A stretch of 64,000 nucleotides of DNA from assembly GCA_016720465.1 (NCBI GenBank), contig JADKKO010000002.1:350001-414000 (forward strand). Reading direction: 5' to 3'. This DNA is from Holophagaceae bacterium. Its GTDB lineage: Bacteria > Acidobacteriota > Holophagae > Holophagales > Holophagaceae. Under the pieces are notes generated by a model that had not been told where the DNA came from, ran no database searches, and saw nothing but the letters and a program-made list of their open reading frames with translations. Made by a program: the position numbers and the translations under genes. Shown in pieces: positions 27,546-34,203 of this stretch (positions are counted from its first letter, which is position 1; every line of letters begins with the position of its first letter).

Positions 27546-28280
27546 TTACGGGGCCTTCAAGAGCGCTTGAACCCGGTCATGCAGGGCCGACCTCAGAGCT
27601 TCGGCATTTTGGAAATCTCTGGGTGATACGGGGCTGCCGAGGCGCAGGTGGTAGGGGCCGGGCGACACGCGCCAGCCGTCGGCGGGAAGGATGTGCCGCC
27701 CGCCCAGGATGGCCACCGGAATCATTGGCACCTGGGCCTCCCAGGCCAGGTTGAAGACCCCTTTCTTGAAAGGCAGCAGCTCTCCGGTGCGGCTGCGCGT
27801 GCCCTCCGGGAAGGCGGCGATGCTCTGCCCGTCGTGGATCCGCTTCGCCGCGAGGGCCAGGGACTTGATCGCTTCCCCACGATGGCTGCGGTTGATGAAG
27901 ATGAAGTCCGCCAGCCAGATGACCCAGCCCAAAAAGGGAACATAGGCCAGTTCGCGCTTGGCCATGAACACGGGATGCGAGGGCAGGGTGGCGATGATCA
28001 GAGGCGGGTCCAGCAGCGAGGTGTGGTTGCCGACGAAAATGGCCGCCTGGCGCCCTTCGCGGATGTCCAAGGGCAGGTCCTCCCAGCCTTCCAGGCTCCG
28101 CCGGATGCCAAAGAGCCAGGCCATCAAGCGGATATAGCCCGGCGCGATGGCCCAGAAGCCCTTGGCCCCGCTCCAGCGGAAGAGGGCCGTCAGGTAGGCC
28201 AGGCAAACCGCCACCGCCAGGGCCGGACAGCCGAAGATCCAGACCAGCAGGGGCCGGAGGAAAGGGCGGGGAGCGGTCAT
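27546..28280 (-). CDS. 1-acyl-sn-glycerol-3-phosphate acyltransferase (PlsC-like)
   Basis: The 244-residue membrane enzyme has an N-terminal hydrophobic helix (LVWIFGCPALAVAVCLAYL), the catalytic NHTSLLD box (the HX4D motif), the substrate box FINRSHRG, and the FPEGTRSRTGELLPFKKG motif. It transfers a fatty acyl group to the 2-position of lysophosphatidate, giving phosphatidate. The start at 28280 overlaps the cyclophilin stop (ATGA). The assignment to the PlsC family is firm; a housekeeping role rather than an ornithine- or lipid A-specific one is inferred. Confidence 0.92.
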   Translation of the reverse strand: MTAPRPFLRPLLVWIFGCPALAVAVCLAYLTALFRWSGAKGFWAIAPGYIRLMAWLFGIRRSLEGWEDLPLDIREGRQAAIFVGNHTSLLDPPLIIATLPSHPVFMAKRELAYVPFLGWVIWLADFIFINRSHRGEAIKSLALAAKRIHDGQSIAAFPEGTRSRTGELLPFKKGVFNLAWEAQVPMIPVAILGGRHILPADGWRVSPGPYHLRLGSPVSPRDFQNAEALRSALHDRVQALLKAP

Positions 28281-28876
28281 TTGCCGTCCAGGACCTCGGC
28301 GGATTTGATCCGCACCGGATAGTCCGGGACGTTGGCCTGGCCTTTCTTCCAGCCTGTCTTCACCTGCTCGATCTTCAGGGCCACCTCCATGCCCTCGACC
28401 ACCCGGCCGAACACGCAGTAGCCGATGCCCTCGGCGCCCTCCTGCTTGAAATCCAGCGAACCATTGTCCGCCGTATTGATGAAGAACTGCGCCGTGGCGC
28501 TGTCCGGATCCGCCGTCCGGGCCATGGCCAACGCGCCTTTGACGTTCTTCAGGCCCGCCTTGAAACTCTGGGGCGCCTCGTTTTTCACGGGCGCGCCGCA
28601 GGCCTTCTCGCTCATGTCCTCGGCGAGCCCGCCGCCCTGGATCATGAAGCCCGGGATCACACGGTGGAAAATGGTGCCGGCGTAGTGGCCTTTTTTCACA
28701 TAGGCGAGGAAGTTCTCCACCGTGCGCGGAGCCGCGCCGGACTCCAGTTCCAGCACCATGGCGCCGTAGTTGGTGGCCAGCCGCACGCGGGGTTTGGCCG
28801 GGGCCGGGGAAGGGATCTGCGCAAAAACCGGCAGGGCGAGAGCGGACAGAGCCAGACAACGGAACAACGCTTTCAT
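28277..28876 (-). CDS. Exported cyclophilin-type peptidyl-prolyl isomerase
   Basis: The ATG at 28876 starts a signal peptide (MKALFRCLALSALALPVFAQ), giving 199 residues. The cyclophilin core is complete: FHRVIPGFMIQGGG with the catalytic Arg, MARTADPDSATAQFFIN, and CVFGRVVEGMEV. It speeds proline isomerisation in the periplasm. It heads the minus-strand run and is coupled to plsC by a four-base overlap. pilD is divergent from it across 57 bases. Confidence 0.95.
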   Translation of the reverse strand: MKALFRCLALSALALPVFAQIPSPAPAKPRVRLATNYGAMVLELESGAAPRTVENFLAYVKKGHYAGTIFHRVIPGFMIQGGGLAEDMSEKACGAPVKNEAPQSFKAGLKNVKGALAMARTADPDSATAQFFINTADNGSLDFKQEGAEGIGYCVFGRVVEGMEVALKIEQVKTGWKKGQANVPDYPVRIKSAEVLDGK

Positions 28877-28933
28877 GGGATCTCCGGAGACAATCCATTT
28901 TGGCTTAGAGCGCACCAACTCGCTTAAGCTTTC

Positions 28934-29857
28934 ATGATGATGCCGGCCCTTGATTATCCCACCTGGTTCCTGGCGCTGATGATCGCGCCCTTCGGCCTGG
29001 CGGCCGGTTCCTTCGCCAATGTCCTGATCTACCGGCTCCCGCTCGATGAACCCGAGGACCGCAATGTGGTCACCAAGGGCAGCCATTGTCCCAGCTGCAA
29101 GGCCCGGATCAAGCCTTGGCACAACATCCCGGTGTTCGCCTGGCTCCTGTTGCGGGGCAAGTGCGCGGCCTGCGGCTGGAAGATCCCCGGCCGCTATCCA
29201 CTGGTGGAGCTGCTCGGCGGGTTGATCTTCGCCGCGTCGGTCTATGTATTCCCCGTGGGATCGCTGATCTGGTTCAAGGGGCTGCTCTGCGCCTTCGCGC
29301 TGCTGGTGCTGTTCTTCACGGACTACACGGAATTCTTCCTGCCGGACGTGCTCCAGTTCCCGTTGATGGCCATTGGCGTGGCATTCACGGTGCCGCAGAT
29401 GTTCTGGCCCAACGAAACGGTGACGGTGCTCATCGGCGACCATCAGTTCCTGCGGGCGGAGCTCTTCCACAACGGACTCCAGATGTCGCCGCTCTGGTCC
29501 CTGTTCGGTGAAGCTGTGACCTGGAAGAGCAGCCTCATCGGCCTGGCGGCCGGCTATGGGGGGCCGACGGCCATCAACGCGGTCTACAGGCTCATCCGCA
29601 AGACCGACGGCCTGGGCATGGGCGATTTCAAGATGCTCGCCTGGCTGGGCGCCTTCTGGGGCTGGGCCCCCATGCTGGGCATCTTCTTCGGCGGCGCGCT
29701 GCTGCTCACCGCGTTCGCCCTGCCCGGACTGCTCACCCGCCGCCTGAAGGGACAGAGCATGCTGCCCTTCGGCTGTTTTCTTGCGCTGGCGACGTTTCCA
29801 GTGGTGTTCTATGGGCCAGCGATGTGGGGTTGGTATCTGGGGACGATGGTGAAGTGA
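28934..29857 (+). CDS. pilD: Type IV prepilin peptidase / N-methyltransferase
   Basis: The 307-residue membrane protein is longer than the E. coli enzyme because of an insertion of about 50 residues between the two catalytic halves (around 155-200). It has the cytoplasmic zinc tetrad (CPSC 52-55, CAAC 77-80) needed for N-methylation, and both catalytic aspartates: Asp130 in FFTDYTEFFLPD and Asp231 in GMGDFKML. It cleaves the leader of type IV pilins or type II pseudopilins and methylates the new N-terminus. No pilin or secretion genes are nearby, so its substrates are encoded elsewhere. Confidence 0.95.
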   Translation: MMMPALDYPTWFLALMIAPFGLAAGSFANVLIYRLPLDEPEDRNVVTKGSHCPSCKARIKPWHNIPVFAWLLLRGKCAACGWKIPGRYPLVELLGGLIFAASVYVFPVGSLIWFKGLLCAFALLVLFFTDYTEFFLPDVLQFPLMAIGVAFTVPQMFWPNETVTVLIGDHQFLRAELFHNGLQMSPLWSLFGEAVTWKSSLIGLAAGYGGPTAINAVYRLIRKTDGLGMGDFKMLAWLGAFWGWAPMLGIFFGGALLLTAFALPGLLTRRLKGQSMLPFGCFLALATFPVVFYGPAMWGWYLGTMVK

Positions 29858-29861
29858 GGCG

Positions 29862-29888
29862 GTGAGCTATGAGCTATGGGCCATGAGC
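29862..29888. repeat. Short GAGCTATG-type direct repeat
   Basis: GTGAGCTATGAGCTATGGGC followed by CATGAGCC holds imperfect copies of the unit GAGCTATG/GGGCCATG. Related strings occur at 37870-37881 and 37915-37938. It directly precedes the nuclease-pair island and may mark its left junction. Confidence 0.5.
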
Positions 29889-29939
29889 CACCGATCCTGG
29901 GTGTAGGATGTCCGATATATCGACACCAATGGAGATTCC

Positions 29940-31010
29940 ATGGATTTCATCGATCAGCTACGGCTAATTGCTTCGCGCATTCCAAGCCAGGCAGGACATC
30001 TCCTAACCGAAGAAGCAACCAAGAACGCATTGGTACTGCCCTTCATTAAGGCGCTAGGGTTTGATGTTTTCGACCCGGTGGAAGTCCGCCCTGAACTCAC
30101 TGCTGATGTGGGCGTAAAGAAGGGCGAGAAGGTGGATTACGCCATTCTTCGGGAGGGTAAGCCCATCATCATTATGGAGTGCAAGAAGTACGGGACTGAC
30201 CTCCGAAAAATTCAGGCAACGCAACTGTTTAGATACTTCACAGTCACAGAAACCAGATTTGGAGTTCTCACGAATGGAACTCATTATTTCTTTTTCACTG
30301 ATCTTGATCAACCCAACATGATGGACAGCAAACCCTTCCTAGAATTCAATATGCTGGATTTCAAGGAACAAGATGCCGAGGAACTCAAGAAATTCACAAA
30401 AACCACCTTTGACATTCCCAATATTCTCTCGACCGCAACAGACCTGAAATACACGAAGGAAATCCAACGTGTACTCAACGAACAGATTAATAATCCGACA
30501 GAAGAATTTGTTCGGCTGTTGGCAGGGAAGGTCTATAGCGGCCGGATGACCCAGGTCGTGAAGGATCAATTCTCTCAGCTTACAAAGCGGGCTTTTCAAC
30601 AGTTGGTCAACGACAAGATCAACGACCGACTAAAGGTTGCCCTTGCTGATAGCAGTCCAATTCCGACTGAGCCTGCTGAACCAGTCATGCCACCTCAGGA
30701 GGAGGAGAAGATCGCTACCACACCCGAAGAGTGGGAAGCCTTCTACATCATTCGTGCGATCCTTCGGGAGGTATTAGACCCAAAACGTGTAGCAATTCGG
30801 GATGCTCAAAGCTACTGCGCCGTGCTTTTTGATGACAACAATCGGAAGCCGATTTGCCGGTTCTACTTCAACACTAAACAAAAGGTAGTAGGAGTCTTTG
30901 ACGCCAATAAAGTCGAAACCAAAACGGCGATTAGCGATCTCACGGACCTTTATCAATTGATTGAGAGCCTGAAGGCTGTTGCCAACTTTTACGGTAATGG
31001 ACAACAGTAG
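29940..31010 (+). CDS. PD-(D/E)XK nuclease, type I restriction HsdR N-terminal-like (first of pair)
   Basis: A 356-residue protein starting after TGGAGA. The N-terminal 120 residues match the HsdR_N nuclease fold: helix LTEEATKNALVLPFIKALG with Glu24/25, Asp66 in KVDYAIL, and Glu80-x-Lys82 in PIIIMECKKYG, followed by QLFRYF and a GVLTNGTHY strand. These are the catalytic residues of a metal-dependent DNase. A helical middle with a Pro/Glu linker (about 225-245) leads to a C-terminal domain (EWEAFYIIRAILREVLDPKR, then ICRFYFNTKQKVVGVF). There is no helicase, methylase or specificity subunit. Codons are visibly more A+T-rich than in neighbouring genes. Its target and partner are unknown. Confidence 0.8.
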   Translation: MDFIDQLRLIASRIPSQAGHLLTEEATKNALVLPFIKALGFDVFDPVEVRPELTADVGVKKGEKVDYAILREGKPIIIMECKKYGTDLRKIQATQLFRYFTVTETRFGVLTNGTHYFFFTDLDQPNMMDSKPFLEFNMLDFKEQDAEELKKFTKTTFDIPNILSTATDLKYTKEIQRVLNEQINNPTEEFVRLLAGKVYSGRMTQVVKDQFSQLTKRAFQQLVNDKINDRLKVALADSSPIPTEPAEPVMPPQEEEKIATTPEEWEAFYIIRAILREVLDPKRVAIRDAQSYCAVLFDDNNRKPICRFYFNTKQKVVGVFDANKVETKTAISDLTDLYQLIESLKAVANFYGNGQQ

Positions 31011-31784
31011 ATGCTGACGGGACTGGAAGAAGAGCTTTTTGAAGCAGCAATCCTTGCCCTCAAGGATTCGATCATCACAGCACCAAAAAAGCTTCGCCGG
31101 ATGCGGCTGAGGTCGCTCCTTAATAAATTTTCTTTCAAAATCCGCACAGCAGACCGCCTTCAACGCCTAACTAAGGCCTTTGGCGCAGTCGGGATTTTAA
31201 CCCAACCACCCCTCCTGGATTGCGGCCGGGATGCATGGGTTTTCCTCTCGATTCTGCAACCAGTCGCACAACATGAGCCTGGACCAGACCCCATGGACCC
31301 CTGGTTTGAGGAGATTTCGAAAAAGGAATTCGCGACCGAAAAGGAAGTGGAGATTCGTTTTATTGTCCCGCTGCTCGAACGCTTGGGCTACACAGAAGAT
31401 GATCGCGCAGATGGCTTTCCAATTGAGATCATCGTGGGATCAAAGCGAACCGTGGCAGAGGCTGATTTCGTGCTATTTGGTGGGCGAAATCGAAGCATGA
31501 ACAACGCATTGCTAGTCATCGAGGCAAAGCGAACCACAAAACGAGTGAAGGACCATGTGAGCCAAGCCCGCAGCTATGCCATGTTCATGGGGACGCCCTA
31601 CTACATGGTCACCAATGGGGATGATATTTTGGTCTTCTGTTACCAAAGCCCCTTAGAGGCTGATCACCAGGTTTTCAGTGGACAGCGAATAACACTGCGG
31701 GACAGCTTCCAAGAATTGTTCGAGATTATCGGAAAGCCTCATGCGGCTGCCAAGAACATTGAACGGCGCACTAGAAGGAATTGA
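31011..31784 (+). CDS. Second PD-(D/E)XK nuclease of the pair, with novel N-terminal domain
   Basis: The ATG directly abuts the stop of the preceding gene and has no obvious ribosome site, so translation is probably coupled. Residues about 1-90 form an unrecognised basic helical domain (PKKLRRMRLRSLLNKFSFKI). From about 100 the HsdR_N-type nuclease core follows: EVEIRFIVPLLERLGYTEDD (Glu113), Asp152 in AEADFVLFGG, and Glu171-x-Lys173 in LLVIEAKRT, then QARSYAMFMGTPYYMVTNGD. All catalytic positions are filled. With 257 residues and no motor domain it cannot be a full HsdR. Base composition is like its partner and unlike the flanks, suggesting joint transfer. Confidence 0.78.
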   Translation: MLTGLEEELFEAAILALKDSIITAPKKLRRMRLRSLLNKFSFKIRTADRLQRLTKAFGAVGILTQPPLLDCGRDAWVFLSILQPVAQHEPGPDPMDPWFEEISKKEFATEKEVEIRFIVPLLERLGYTEDDRADGFPIEIIVGSKRTVAEADFVLFGGRNRSMNNALLVIEAKRTTKRVKDHVSQARSYAMFMGTPYYMVTNGDDILVFCYQSPLEADHQVFSGQRITLRDSFQELFEIIGKPHAAAKNIERRTRRN

Positions 31785-31924
31785 CAGAAAGGCATACGCC
31801 TTTTGCTGGATAAAGATTTTCGTTCATCTAGCACCCGTTTGGGACATCGACAAAGTGCCTCGTATCCCATTCTCTCCGTAAAACATTCAACAGGGATTTT
31901 GAACGAATGCCCCAGCTTGCTTAC

Positions 31925-31973
31925 TTGGGACTTGGGACTTGGGATTTGGGACTTGAGACTTAGGACTTGGGAC
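31925..31973. repeat. Tandem heptamer repeat (TTGGGAC)7
   Basis: Seven head-to-tail copies of TTGGGAC, three of them with one change (TTGGGAT, TTGAGAC, TTAGGAC), run through the last codons of mce. The stop codon of mce (TAA on the minus strand, 31960-31962) is created by a variant copy. Slippage here would change the C-terminus of the epimerase. It also marks the right side of the nuclease island. Confidence 0.85.
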
Positions 31974-32373
31974 TCGACTGCGCCAACTCCATCAGCACGC
32001 CGCCGGTTTCGTTGGGATGGATGAACGCCACACGGCAGCCGTGGGCGCCGTTTCTGGGCTTCTCATCAATCATGCGGACGCCCTTGGCCACGAGCATTTT
32101 GACTGCGGCTTCGATATCGTCCACTTCGAAACAGACGTGGTGGATGCCAGGACCGCGCTTGGCGATGAACTTGCCGATGGGGCCGTCGGCATCGATGCTT
32201 TCCAGGAATTCCAGGCTGGCTTCCCCCACCGGATAAAACGCGGTCGTCACTTTCTGTTCTGGCACCTCTTCCAGGTGATCGGCCTCCATTTCGAACAGCC
32301 GCGCCATGCGGGCCATGGCCTCGGCGAGCCCGGTGGTGGCGATGCCCAGGTGGTTGATGCGCAGCAGTTTCAT
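31960..32373 (-). CDS. mce: Methylmalonyl-CoA epimerase
   Basis: The 137-residue vicinal-oxygen-chelate protein starts MKLLRINHLGIATTGLAEA and has the metal ligands of the family: His in RINHLGIA, His in GPGIHHVCFEVDD, and Glu in GGVLMELAQ. It interconverts the (S) and (R) forms of methylmalonyl-CoA in propionate metabolism; the mutase is not in this window. GGAG precedes the start. The final residues (SSPKS) are encoded by the tandem heptamer repeat, so the tail is likely unimportant. It is divergent from the methyltransferase gene by only 29 bases. Confidence 0.93.
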   Translation of the reverse strand: MKLLRINHLGIATTGLAEAMARMARLFEMEADHLEEVPEQKVTTAFYPVGEASLEFLESIDADGPIGKFIAKRGPGIHHVCFEVDDIEAAVKMLVAKGVRMIDEKPRNGAHGCRVAFIHPNETGGVLMELAQSSPKS

Positions 32374-32402
32374 GGAACGCTCCTGCCCCCTATTCTAGTG
32401 GG

Positions 32403-32999
32403 ATGAGCCCTTCCACACCCGAGTACTGGCGGCAAGTCTACGATGAGGAGCCCCGGCCTGGCTGGGATCTGGATGGTCCATCGCCCGTGTTGGCGGAGCT
32501 TCTGGAGGCAGCCGCCGCCCAGGACATCGCCCTTGGCGGCAAAATCGCGGTGCCGGGCTGCGGGTTCGGCCATGATGCGGCGGAGTTGGCGCGGCGGGGC
32601 TTCCGGGTCACGGCCTTCGATTTCGCAGCTCCCGCCATTGAAGGCGCCAAAGCCCGGTACGGCGACGCGGTGGCCTGGCGCCTGGAGGATTGGTTCACCA
32701 CGCTGGAAGGCCCCTTCGATCACATCTTCGACCACACCTGTTTCGTGGCCATGGAACCAGCGCGGCGCAAAGACTTTCTGGACATTTGCGCCGGCCGGCT
32801 GAGGCCCTCGGGCCTCTGGCTGGCGGTCCTCTTCGACGACACGCAAGGGCGACCTGGTCCGCCTTTCCAGATCGCCATGGACGAGATCCAGGACCTTGCC
32901 GCGGCCCGTTTCGAGGTGCTGCATCATGCGCGCGCCGCGCAAAGCCATCCCCGGCGGGCCGGGCGGGAATTCCTGGTCATCGGCCGGCGAAAAAAATGA
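32403..32999 (+). CDS. TPMT-like SAM-dependent methyltransferase
   Basis: The 198-residue protein begins YWRQVYDEEPRPGWDLDGPS, the hallmark of the thiopurine S-methyltransferase family, and has the SAM motif VPGCGFGHDAAELARRGF and the acidic end DFAAPAIEGAK. In bacteria such enzymes methylate thiol, selenium or tellurium compounds, or small metabolites; the substrate is not predictable. A -10-like TATTCT at 32391-32396 lies seven bases before the ATG, so the mRNA may be leaderless. The downstream region is repeat-rich and geneless. Confidence 0.87.
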   Translation: MSPSTPEYWRQVYDEEPRPGWDLDGPSPVLAELLEAAAAQDIALGGKIAVPGCGFGHDAAELARRGFRVTAFDFAAPAIEGAKARYGDAVAWRLEDWFTTLEGPFDHIFDHTCFVAMEPARRKDFLDICAGRLRPSGLWLAVLFDDTQGRPGPPFQIAMDEIQDLAAARFEVLHHARAAQSHPRRAGREFLVIGRRKK

Positions 33000-33035
33000 A
33001 CCGGGACTTCCGGAAATAGGAAGCGAGGGTCCAGC

Positions 33036-33088
33036 CACAGATTCCAAAGACTCCATGATCCACAGATTGCACAGATTCACGCAGATTC
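33036..33088. repeat. CACAGATT short direct repeats
   Basis: The octamer CACAGATT occurs at 33036, 33061 and 33070, with the variant CGCAGATT near 33081. The last three are spaced about 9-11 bases apart. This kind of short interspersed repeat adjoins the 270-bp element and is not part of it. Confidence 0.6.
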
Positions 33089-33133
33089 AAAAACAAGAAC
33101 TCTGGGGCATAGGCACAAGCCACTCATACCAAG

Positions 33134-33407
33134 TTGCATTCAAAGATATAGAACCACCAAGCCACAAAGGGCACAAAGGGACTCGTCATGTGCGAGCTTC
33201 GCGGATGAAATTCAGGTGGCCCGGCGGCGGGCTCACGCTTAGGTGTGATCCGCGCCGGGCCACCTGAATTTGCGGGCCTTCGGCCCGCAGGCGCTACGCG
33301 CCTTGCGAAGCGATTTTGAGCCGGAATCAGCCATGTTGGAGCTTGGCGCTTTTTTGGGTGTTTTCGTGTCTTGGTGGTGAATTCTTATCTTTTCGAATGC
33401 AAACTCG
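33134..33407. repeat. Structured dispersed repeat, copy 2 (about 270 bp)
   Basis: This copy is in the same orientation as the one at 521-793. The main internal inverted repeat is perfect here over 19 bases (33208-33226 against 33253-33271; arm AAATTCAGGTGGCCCGGCG). It is followed by the GCGGGCC-TTC-GGCCCGC stem and the AGGCGC/GCGCCT stem. Terminal arms start TTGCATTC and end GAATGCAA. Several differences from copy 1 are transitions. Restoration or preservation of the stem suggests that the structure matters. Confidence 0.85.
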
Positions 33408-33479
33408 GAGCAGGCCAGTACGAAATCTATGGAATTTGTGGATTGAATTCTCTACCTCAAGCTCTGGAGGATCCCCAAT

Positions 33480-34154
33480 TCACCGCGGGGCCGGGATCAC
33501 GTGCCAGAGCACTGCGAAAAAATGGCAGATGCTCCCGGCCACCACCCACAGGTGCCAGATGGCGTGGTGGAAGCGCAGCTTGTGCCACGCGTAGAATCCG
33601 GCTCCGGCGGTGTAGCAGAGGCCGCCGCCGAAGAGCCACGCGAGCCCGCCCGGCGACAGGCTTTGCCACAGGGGCTTGATGGCGATGACCGCGATCCAGC
33701 CCATGAGCAGGTAGATGGCCAGGCTCAGGAATTCCATGCGGTGGATGAAAACCGCCTTGAAGGTGATGCCCAGGGCTGCGAGGCCCCAAACCAGTCCGAA
33801 CAGCGTCCAGCCCCAGGCGCCCCGCAGGGTGGCCAGGCAGAAGGGCGTGTAGGTCCCGGCGATGAGGAGGAAGATCGCGCTGTGGTCCAGCACCTTGAAA
33901 ACGGTTTTCACCCGGGGGCCCCGGAAGGAATGGTAGAGCGTCGACATGGTGTACAGCACCACCAGCATCGAGCCGAAAATGCTGCCGCCCACGATATGCC
34001 GTGCCGTGCCGCGCAGGCTGGCGAAGACCACCAGCAACACTAGGGCGGCGATGGCCAGGCCCGCGCCGACGCCGTGGGTGATGCTGTTGGCCAGTTCCAG
34101 CTTGGTCTGTTCAGAAAAGCTCCGGCGTGCCGGCTGCTCGATGGTGCTCTCCAT
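33480..34154 (-). CDS. Hemolysin III-family membrane protein (CREST superfamily)
   Basis: The 224-residue protein has seven membrane helices and the family motifs: ELANSITHGVGAGLAIAALV, MSTLYHSFRG with the Ser and His zinc ligands, LDHSAIFLLIAGTYTPF with the Asp and His, and FHHAIWHLWVVAGSICHFFA with the C-terminal histidines. Relatives of Bacillus hemolysin III and the PAQR receptors are thought to hydrolyse lipid amides or alter membrane lipid state; the hemolytic role is doubtful. It is divergent from the gamma-glutamyltransferase gene over 49 bases. Confidence 0.92.
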   Translation of the reverse strand: MESTIEQPARRSFSEQTKLELANSITHGVGAGLAIAALVLLVVFASLRGTARHIVGGSIFGSMLVVLYTMSTLYHSFRGPRVKTVFKVLDHSAIFLLIAGTYTPFCLATLRGAWGWTLFGLVWGLAALGITFKAVFIHRMEFLSLAIYLLMGWIAVIAIKPLWQSLSPGGLAWLFGGGLCYTAGAGFYAWHKLRFHHAIWHLWVVAGSICHFFAVLWHVIPAPR

Positions 34155-34203
34155 GGACACTCCACGATTCAATCCAGGATGGCAGATGAGGTAAGGTTTC
34201 CGA

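Larger units (their letters stand above)
33000..33479. other. Repeat-filled intergenic region
   Basis: About 480 bases without a gene, between two converging genes. It holds the CACAGATT cluster, the second copy of the structured 270-bp repeat, and about 70 bases (33408-33479) with nothing recognisable. No terminator with a clear T-run is seen for either neighbour; the hairpins inside the repeat may do that job. Confidence 0.65.

Noticed and set aside
31925..31973. CRISPR array
   Set aside because: Seven-base units directly joined with no spacers; a simple tandem repeat, with no cas genes nearby.
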